Under the pieces are notes generated by a model. The model had not been told where the DNA came from. It saw nothing but the letters and a program-made list of their open reading frames with translations, and searched no databases. This document shows, piece by piece, positions 38,374 through 43,337 of a DNA stretch of 43,337 nucleotides. Made by a program: the position numbers and the translations under genes. Each line of letters starts with the position of its first letter. Position 1 is the first letter of the stretch. Source of the stretch: Herbiconiux sp. (GTDB lineage: Bacteria > Actinomycetota > Actinomycetes > Actinomycetales > Microbacteriaceae); assembly GCF_023264855.1 (NCBI RefSeq), contig NZ_JAHFUW010000041.1, forward strand, positions 1 to 43,337. The letters are read 5' to 3'.

Positions 38374-41334
38374 ATGGCGCAACGAGGCGCATCCGCACCC
38401 CCGGCAGCGAGGCCGAACGACGCGAACCTGCACGGCACGACGGTGGCCGAGCTGTTCCGCGAGGGCGTGGCCGACCCCGCCCGGGTGAGCACCCGCGCCA
38501 TCGACCTGCACGCCAACGCGCACGACGCCTCGCACTTCCTGCTGGTGCCGCAGGCCTTGGTGATCGCGAGCGATGCCGCCGAGGTGGGCCGGCTGCTGCG
38601 CACCGGCACGCGCACGGGCACCCCCGTCACCCTGCGCTCCGGTGGCACGAGCCTCAGCGGCCAGGCCGTCACCGACGGCGTTCTCGTGGACGTGCGCCGC
38701 AACTTCCGCCGCATCACGGTGCTCGACGACGGCCTGCGCGTGCGCGTGCAGCCCGGCGCCACCGTGCGCCAGGTGAACGCGCGTCTGGCCCGCTTCGGCC
38801 GCAAGCTCGGGCCCGACCCGGCGAGCGAATCGGCCTGCACCATCGGCGGCGTGGTCGCCAACAACTCCAGCGGCATGGCCTGCGGCACCACCGGCAACAC
38901 CTACCAGACCCTCGAGTCGATGACGATCGTGCTGCCGAGCGGCACCGTCGTCGACACGGGTGCTGCGGATGCGGATGCCCGGCTCCGGCACGACGAACCG
39001 GCTCTCTTCGAGGGCCTCCTCCGCCTGCGCGACCGCGTGCGCGGCAACCCGGAGTCGACCCGCATCCTGCGCCACCAGTTCTCGATGAAGAACACCATGG
39101 GCTACGGCCTGAACGCCCTGCTCGACCACGACGACCCGGCGCAGATGCTTGCCCACCTCGTGATCGGCAGCGAGGGCACGCTCGGCTTCGTGGCCGAGAC
39201 GGTGTTCCGCACGCTGCCGCTGCACGCTCACGCGGCGACCGGGCTCGTGCTCTTCGACGACCTGCTGGCCGCCAACGAGGCGCTGCCGGGAATCGTCGCC
39301 ACCGGCGCCTCCGCCGTGGAGCTGATGGATGCGACCTCCCTGCGCGTGGGCAAGCAGGAGGCCGACGCGCATCCGCTCATCCGCGATCTCGTGGTCGACC
39401 GGCAGGCCGCGCTGCTCGTGGAGTACCAGGCGGCGACGCCCGAGGAGCTGGCCGGCCTGCAGGCCGGCGGCGAGCGCGAGCTCGGCGGGCTGCGACTGCA
39501 GGCTCCGGCCGTGCTCTCCAGCGACGCGGCGACCCGCGCCTCGCTCTGGCACCTGCGCAAGGGCCTGTACGCGACCGTCGCGGGCGCGCGCCCCTCGGGC
39601 ACGACCGCGCTGCTGGAAGACGTGGTGGTGCCGGTGCCGAACCTGGCGCGCACCTGCGAAGAGCTGATCCGACTGTTCGAGGCCTACGAGTACGAGAACA
39701 GCGTGATCTTCGGGCACGCGAAAGACGGCAACATCCACTTCATGCTCACCGACCTGTTCGAGGGCGCGGGCCTGGCGCGCTACTCCGCGTTCACCGAGGA
39801 CATGGTCGACCTCGTGCTCGGCGAGGGCGGTTCGCTGAAGGCCGAGCACGGTACCGGCCGCGTGATGGCGCCGTACGTGCGGCGGCAGTACGGCGACGAG
39901 CTGTACGCGGTGATGCGCGAGGTGAAGGCGCTCTGCGACCCGGGCGGGATGCTCAACCCCGGCGTGATCATCACCGACGACCCTCAGGTGCACCTGAAAG
40001 ACATCAAGCGCACGCCGACCATCGAGGTGGAGGCCGACCGCTGCGTGGAGTGCGGCTACTGCGAGCCGGTGTGCCCGAGCCGCGACCTCACCCTCACGCC
40101 CCGGCAGCGGATCGTGGTGAAGCGCGCGATCGCCACCGCGACCGCCGACGGCGACACCGCCCTGGCCGCCGAGCTGGAGAAGGACTACACCTACGACGGC
40201 GTGCAGACCTGCGCCGTCGACGGCATGTGCCAGACGGCGTGCCCCGTGCTGATCAACACCGGCGACCTCGTGCGGCGGCTGCGCAAGACCGAGCACTCCG
40301 GCGTGGAGAAGACGGTGTGGAAGACGGCCGCGCAGCACTGGGACGCGACCACCCGTCTCGCGGGCGCGGCGCTGACCGTGACCGCGAAGCTGCCGGCCGC
40401 GGCGGCCCCGCTGCTCACCGGGCCGAACCGGCTCGCGCGCGCGGTCGTCGGCGACGACGTGCTGCCGTTGTGGTCGCCGGAGCTGCCGGGCGGGGGCGGC
40501 AAGCGCTCGCGTTCGACATCGCTCGGGCGGACGGATGCTGCGCCCGGCGCCGCCCGGTCGGCCGAGGCATCCGGCACCCCCGCCGCCCCCTCCGCCCCCT
40601 CAGCCGCCTCAGCCGCCGGTCTCGTTGAGGCGGTCTACGTGCCCGCCTGCGTCAACACCATGTTCGGGCCGGCCGGCGGCGGCCCCGGCGTGCAGCAGAG
40701 CTTCGAGGAGCTCTGCGAGCGCGCGGGCGTGGCCATCACCGTGCCCACCGACATCGACTCGCTCTGCTGCGGCACCCCGTGGTCGTCGAAGGGCCTCCCC
40801 GAGGGCGCCGTGATCATGCGCGACCGTGTGCTCGCGTCGCTGCGCCGGGCCACCCGCGACGGCGAGCTGCCGATCGTCAGCGACGCCTCCTCGTGCACCG
40901 AGGGCTTTCTGCACATCGTCGAGGCCGACACCGCCCTGCCCCGGATGCGCGTGGTCGACGCGATCTCGTTCGTGGCCGAGCGCATCCTGCCCGCCCTGCC
41001 CGAGCACGAGAGGCTCGAGTCGCTCGCCGTGCACCCCACCTGCTCGTCGACCCGTCTCGGCATCAACGGCGCTCTGAACGCGGTGGCCGGGGCGGTGGCC
41101 TCGACCGTGCTGATTCCGGAGGACTGGGGATGCTGCGCTTTCGCCGGTGACCGCGGCATGCTGCATCCGGAGCTCACCGAATCGGCCACCCGCGTGCAGG
41201 CCGCCGAGGTGCGCGCCGCGAACGCCTCGGCCCACGCCAGCTGCAACCGCACCTGCGAGCTCGGCATGACCCGCGCCACCGGCGAGCAGTACCAGCACGT
41301 GCTCGAGCTGCTCGCCGAGGCGACCCGCGGCTAG
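38374..41334 (+). CDS. FAD/Fe-S 2-hydroxyacid (D-lactate/glycolate-type) dehydrogenase, three-domain fusion
   Basis: This is a 986-residue fusion. A GlcD/Dld-like FAD oxidase covers about 50-540 (PVTLRSGGTSLSGQAVTDGV, CTIGGVVANNSSGMACGTTG, IGSEGTLGFVAETV, HAKDGNIHFML, KAEHGTGRVMAPYV). Two 4Fe-4S clusters follow at about 555-620 (CVECGYCEPVCPSRDL, CAVDGMCQTACPV). The C-terminal domain has paired CCG motifs (about 750-980; YVPACVNTMFGP, LCCGTPWSSKG, HPTCSSTRLG, GCCAFAGDRGM) that bind a non-cubane cluster and pass electrons on, probably to quinone. An Ala/Ser/Pro-rich linker at about 710-750 precedes the CCG part. The gene order and FCD regulator suggest oxidation of D-lactate, glycolate or a similar acid. 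AGAGGAA before the ATG is a good ribosome site. Confidence 0.92.
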   Translation: MAQRGASAPPAARPNDANLHGTTVAELFREGVADPARVSTRAIDLHANAHDASHFLLVPQALVIASDAAEVGRLLRTGTRTGTPVTLRSGGTSLSGQAVTDGVLVDVRRNFRRITVLDDGLRVRVQPGATVRQVNARLARFGRKLGPDPASESACTIGGVVANNSSGMACGTTGNTYQTLESMTIVLPSGTVVDTGAADADARLRHDEPALFEGLLRLRDRVRGNPESTRILRHQFSMKNTMGYGLNALLDHDDPAQMLAHLVIGSEGTLGFVAETVFRTLPLHAHAATGLVLFDDLLAANEALPGIVATGASAVELMDATSLRVGKQEADAHPLIRDLVVDRQAALLVEYQAATPEELAGLQAGGERELGGLRLQAPAVLSSDAATRASLWHLRKGLYATVAGARPSGTTALLEDVVVPVPNLARTCEELIRLFEAYEYENSVIFGHAKDGNIHFMLTDLFEGAGLARYSAFTEDMVDLVLGEGGSLKAEHGTGRVMAPYVRRQYGDELYAVMREVKALCDPGGMLNPGVIITDDPQVHLKDIKRTPTIEVEADRCVECGYCEPVCPSRDLTLTPRQRIVVKRAIATATADGDTALAAELEKDYTYDGVQTCAVDGMCQTACPVLINTGDLVRRLRKTEHSGVEKTVWKTAAQHWDATTRLAGAALTVTAKLPAAAAPLLTGPNRLARAVVGDDVLPLWSPELPGGGGKRSRSTSLGRTDAAPGAARSAEASGTPAAPSAPSAASAAGLVEAVYVPACVNTMFGPAGGGPGVQQSFEELCERAGVAITVPTDIDSLCCGTPWSSKGLPEGAVIMRDRVLASLRRATRDGELPIVSDASSCTEGFLHIVEADTALPRMRVVDAISFVAERILPALPEHERLESLAVHPTCSSTRLGINGALNAVAGAVASTVLIPEDWGCCAFAGDRGMLHPELTESATRVQAAEVRAANASAHASCNRTCELGMTRATGEQYQHVLELLAEATRG

Positions 41335-41356
41335 CGGACTCGGCCGTCAGGCCGAC

Positions 41357-41393
41357 CCGTCGGGCAGCTCGGCGCCGCGCCGCTGCCCGACGG
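41357..41393. terminator. bidirectional terminator hairpin
   Basis: CCGTCGGGCAGC (41357-41368) and GCTGCCCGACGG (41382-41393) make a perfect 12-pair stem with a 13-base loop in the 64-base gap between two convergent genes. No T run, as common in high-GC actinobacteria. Confidence 0.75.
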
Positions 41394-41398
41394 CGGGG

Positions 41399-41695
41399 TC
41401 AGGCAGAGGTGGAATGCACCAGCAGCCAGAAGAAGGCGGCGAACGACACCACGCCGAGCGCGGCGCCCACGATCGACAGCACCAGGCTGAACCGCACCCA
41501 GGGGGCGCCGGGCTCCCGGCTCATCCGGATGCCCTGGGCCGCGAACAGCAGCGGCACGAAACACGCCAGCACCGAGAACGTCCACTGCCCACCGTCGCGG
41601 GCCGTCGAGCTCACGAGGTAGAGCGAGAAGGCGGCGGTCAGCACACTCAGGATGGCGCAGGCCCGGGCGGAGATGGGCTGGTTCTTCGCAGTCAC
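41399..41695 (-). CDS. small three-helix membrane protein
   Basis: This 98-residue protein has three hydrophobic segments at about 11-27, 39-53 and 69-93 (ACAILSVLTAAFSLYLV, FSVLACFVPLLFAAQ, FSLVLSIVGAALGVVSFAAF) and short polar loops. No family recognised. The start is the GTG at 41695, six bases after TAGCCT, fitting a leaderless message. It converges on the dehydrogenase gene across a strong hairpin. Confidence 0.72.
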   Translation of the reverse strand: MTAKNQPISARACAILSVLTAAFSLYLVSSTARDGGQWTFSVLACFVPLLFAAQGIRMSREPGAPWVRFSLVLSIVGAALGVVSFAAFFWLLVHSTSA

Positions 41696-41701
41696 CTCAG
41701 C

Positions 41702-41707
41702 AGGCTA
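41702..41707 (-). promoter_or_regulatory. -10 box, leaderless start of small membrane protein
   Basis: On the minus strand TAGCCT, six bases, then the GTG at 41695. Confidence 0.45.
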
Positions 41708-41895
41708 GAGGGTCCGCGGCCGCCGCGGTGGTGACACCGCCGGTCCGGTCGCGATCGCCCCCCGGGGGCGGAACGGAGCGTCATCTGCGGAGCGGCCGGG
41801 CTCGGATCGGCATAGGCTCGCGAGCGAACGGCTCCCTGGGGGCCGCTGTCCGCCGAACGGCCCGTCATCCGGCCGCCATCCGAAGGAGAATCCGC

Positions 41896-42111
41896 ATGAG
41901 CAACCGCACCTACCGCATCACCGAGATCGTCGGAACCTCGCCCGAGGGCACCGACGCCGCCATCCGCAACGGCCTCGCCCGCGCCACCAAGACCCTGCGC
42001 AACGTCGACTGGTTCGAGGTCGTCTCCACCCGCGGCGAGCTCGAAGACGACCAGATCTCCTACTTCCAGGTGACCCTGAAGGTCGGCTTCCGTCTCGACG
42101 ACGAAGACTGA
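41896..42111 (+). CDS. dodecin family flavin-binding protein
   Basis: This is a 71-residue dodecin, a hollow dodecamer that stores or buffers flavins or CoA. The sequence begins NRTYRITEIVGTSPEGTDAA. Trp39 in NVDWFEVVSTRGEL stacks on the flavin and Gln58 in QISYFQVTLKVGF hydrogen-bonds it; both are the usual positions. AAGGAG eight bases before the ATG is a strong ribosome site. A TAGGCT hexamer near 41815 could be its -10 box. The neighbouring LLM oxidoreductase downstream also uses flavin, which may be meaningful. Confidence 0.93.
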   Translation: MSNRTYRITEIVGTSPEGTDAAIRNGLARATKTLRNVDWFEVVSTRGELEDDQISYFQVTLKVGFRLDDED

Positions 42112-42135
42112 CGCCCGCCGGCGGCGCAGCGGTCC

Positions 42136-42141
42136 TAGGCT
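42136..42141 (+). promoter_or_regulatory. -10 box, leaderless start of LLM oxidoreductase gene
   Basis: TAGGCT, six bases, then the GTG at 42148. No Shine-Dalgarno present. Confidence 0.45.
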
Positions 42142-42147
42142 GAGCGG

Positions 42148-43236
42148 GTGAGCGAACTCCCTGCGAACCGGCCGCTGCGCCGGCTGGGCTTCTTGACCAT
42201 CGGGGTGTTCGATCCCGCCGATCCGGTCGCCGGCCACGAGAGCACGCTGGAGACGATCGTGCTCGGCGAGCGCCTCGGCTTCGACAGCGCCTGGCTGCGC
42301 TCCCGGCATCTGCAGTACGGCATCTCCTCCCCCGCCACCGTGATGGCCGCCGCCTCGCAGCGCACCTCGCGCATCGAGCTCGGCACGGCCGTGGTGCCGA
42401 TCGGGCTGGAGAACCCGTTCCGGCTGGCCGAAGACCTCGGCACCGTCGACCTGCTCTCGCACGGCCGCATCAACCCGGGGTTCTCGGCGGGCCGGCCCAT
42501 GAACGTCGACCGGTTCAAGGACGCCATCTACCCGCACACCTTCGAGCAGGAGGACTTCGACTACGCGCGCCTGCTGCGCTTCCGTGACTTCGTGCGCGGC
42601 GACGTCATCTCCGACTTCAAGGGCACGCAGGGCATCGAGGTCTTCGCCGACACCGTGCAGCCGCATTCGCCGGGACTGGTGGATCGCCTCTGGTACGGGG
42701 CGGGCAGCATCCGCTCGGCCGAGTGGGCCGGGGCGAACGGATTCCACCTGCTCACCTCCAGCGTGGTGCAGGGCGAGCACGGCGACGACTTCGCCGAGAA
42801 CCAGTACCGGACGGTGCAGGCCTACCGGGCCGCGCATCCGGCGGGCGAGGCAGCCCGGGTGTCGCAGGGACTCGTGGTGGTGCCCACCGATTCCGCGAGT
42901 GCGGCCCAGCGCGCGACGTACGAGGCGTACGGCGCGAGCCGGGCGGGCCGCGTCGGTGTTCCGCAGGGCCCGAAGCGGATGCTGTTCGCCGCCGACCTGA
43001 TCGGCACCTCGGAGCAGATCGCCGAGCAGCTGCTGGCCGATCCGGCGTTCCGGAGCGTGGAGGAGGTGGCGTTCGCGCTGCCGTTCTCGTTCGAGCCCGA
43101 GGACTATGTGCAGCTCCTGCACGACATCGCCGAGCGGCTCGCGCCACTGCTCGGCTGGACCCCGGCCGCCGCCGCTTCCGCAGCGGGCTCCACCGGCACG
43201 ATCCCGGGCGAGGACGCCCAGGAGGGACGACCATGA
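42148..43236 (+). CDS. LLM-class flavin-dependent oxidoreductase
   Basis: This is a 362-residue luciferase-like TIM-barrel monooxygenase or reductase. Family marks are ETIVLGERLGFDSAWLRSRH, SPATVMAAASQRTSRIELGT, VPIGLENPFRLAEDLGTVDL, SHGRINPGFSAGRP and LWYGAGSIRSAEWAGANGFH. It uses FMN or F420; the sequence alone does not decide. The C-terminal 30 residues are an Ala/Gly-rich tail. The start GTG at 42148 fits the leaderless pattern. Its stop overlaps the next ATG as ATGA. Confidence 0.9.
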   Translation: MSELPANRPLRRLGFLTIGVFDPADPVAGHESTLETIVLGERLGFDSAWLRSRHLQYGISSPATVMAAASQRTSRIELGTAVVPIGLENPFRLAEDLGTVDLLSHGRINPGFSAGRPMNVDRFKDAIYPHTFEQEDFDYARLLRFRDFVRGDVISDFKGTQGIEVFADTVQPHSPGLVDRLWYGAGSIRSAEWAGANGFHLLTSSVVQGEHGDDFAENQYRTVQAYRAAHPAGEAARVSQGLVVVPTDSASAAQRATYEAYGASRAGRVGVPQGPKRMLFAADLIGTSEQIAEQLLADPAFRSVEEVAFALPFSFEPEDYVQLLHDIAERLAPLLGWTPAAAASAAGSTGTIPGEDAQEGRP

Positions 43237-43337
43237 CCGAGCAGTTCCCGCCACCCACGCCGCCCTCGGGACAGCCGTGGTCGCACCAACCCCCGCCCCA
43301 GCAGCACCGCTCTGCCGGCGCATCCCAGAGCCCGCCG
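43233..43337 (+). CDS. N-terminal fragment of a proline/glutamine-rich protein
   Basis: The first 35 codons (MTEQFPPPTPPSGQPWSHQP start, then PPPQQHRSAGASQSPP) run off the end of the window. The composition is that of the disordered cytoplasmic tail that precedes membrane domains in many actinobacterial proteins (DUF4190, CPBP or RDD types), but no domain is visible. Coupled to the LLM gene by ATGA. Confidence 0.7.
   Translation, partial: MTEQFPPPTPPSGQPWSHQPPPQQHRSAGASQSPP

Noticed and set aside
41692-43323. A 543-codon minus-strand frame
   Set aside because: It is antisense to the dodecin and LLM oxidoreductase genes, both of which have clear family motifs.
1-43337. tRNA, rRNA, CRISPR, prophage or insertion-sequence content
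   Set aside because: I looked for tRNA arms, direct-repeat arrays, transposase or integrase genes and found none; the gaps are too short or lack the needed structure.

Overview
The window is chromosomal DNA of a high-GC actinobacterium, most likely a member of the Microbacteriaceae. The evidence is the very high G/C at third codon positions, GTG starts, pervasive ATGA/GTGA gene overlaps, a purS-purQ pair, a MarP-type CvpA/trypsin protease, DUF4232 and DinB/DUF664 proteins, and the recurrent GGATGC/GCATCC words I associate with that family. The family call rests on general resemblance, not on a search. I see no rRNA, tRNA, CRISPR array, phage or insertion sequence. About 40 protein genes fill the window, and only one gap exceeds 300 bases (34582-35032).

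Layout. 1-257: C-terminal tail of a LuxR-type regulator. 296-1284: purS and purQ (purine synthesis). 1379-2572: a secreted Ig-like protein and a macrodomain protein. 2627-9887 (minus): a seven-gene sugar-uptake and catabolism operon (lipoprotein binding protein, ROK kinase, RbsC-type permease, YhfX-type PLP enzyme, single-domain ATPase, tandem-SIS isomerase/deaminase, phosphotriesterase-family lactonase), read divergently from a ROK repressor (10125-11327) across an operator-like inverted repeat. 11354-13361: an amino-acid permease and a DinB-like protein. 13416-15598: a GT2-GtrA fusion coupled to a phosphodiester glycosidase. 15692-16120: a VOC protein. 16310-19145: a Tat-exported metallophosphoesterase, a lipoprotein and a membrane protein in one overlapping unit, meeting marP tail to tail. 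20413-21832: a VanZ-like and a DUF4232 protein. 21976-23276: glutathione peroxidase plus a PrmC-related methyltransferase. 23285-23389: a 34-residue membrane peptide gene. 23464-24684: an EAL-DICT protein.

24778-31208 is the most unusual locus. It holds a glutamate-ligase (GCS2)/circularly permuted ATP-grasp fusion, an asparagine-synthase-like amidotransferase resembling N-acetylglutaminylglutamine amidotransferase, and an S9C acylaminoacyl-peptidase. Together they look like a make-and-recycle system for an amidated glutamyl peptide, possibly an osmolyte. 31211-34581: a small hypothetical protein, an XRE regulator divergent from an SDR gene over a 31-bp inverted repeat, and an MFS exporter. 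34582-35032: a non-coding stretch with strong hairpins. 35033-37603: an AI-2E/PerM-family protein and cardiolipin synthase, bridged by a 14-codon ORF. 37622-41334: an FCD/GntR regulator divergent from a 986-residue FAD/Fe-S 2-hydroxyacid dehydrogenase fusion. 41399 to the end: a small membrane protein, dodecin, an LLM oxidoreductase and the start of a proline-rich protein.

The two candidates for undescribed biology are the amidoligase operon and the YhfX/phosphotriesterase sugar operon. A third signal is a set of apparently leaderless genes sharing TAnnnT followed six bases later by the start codon.
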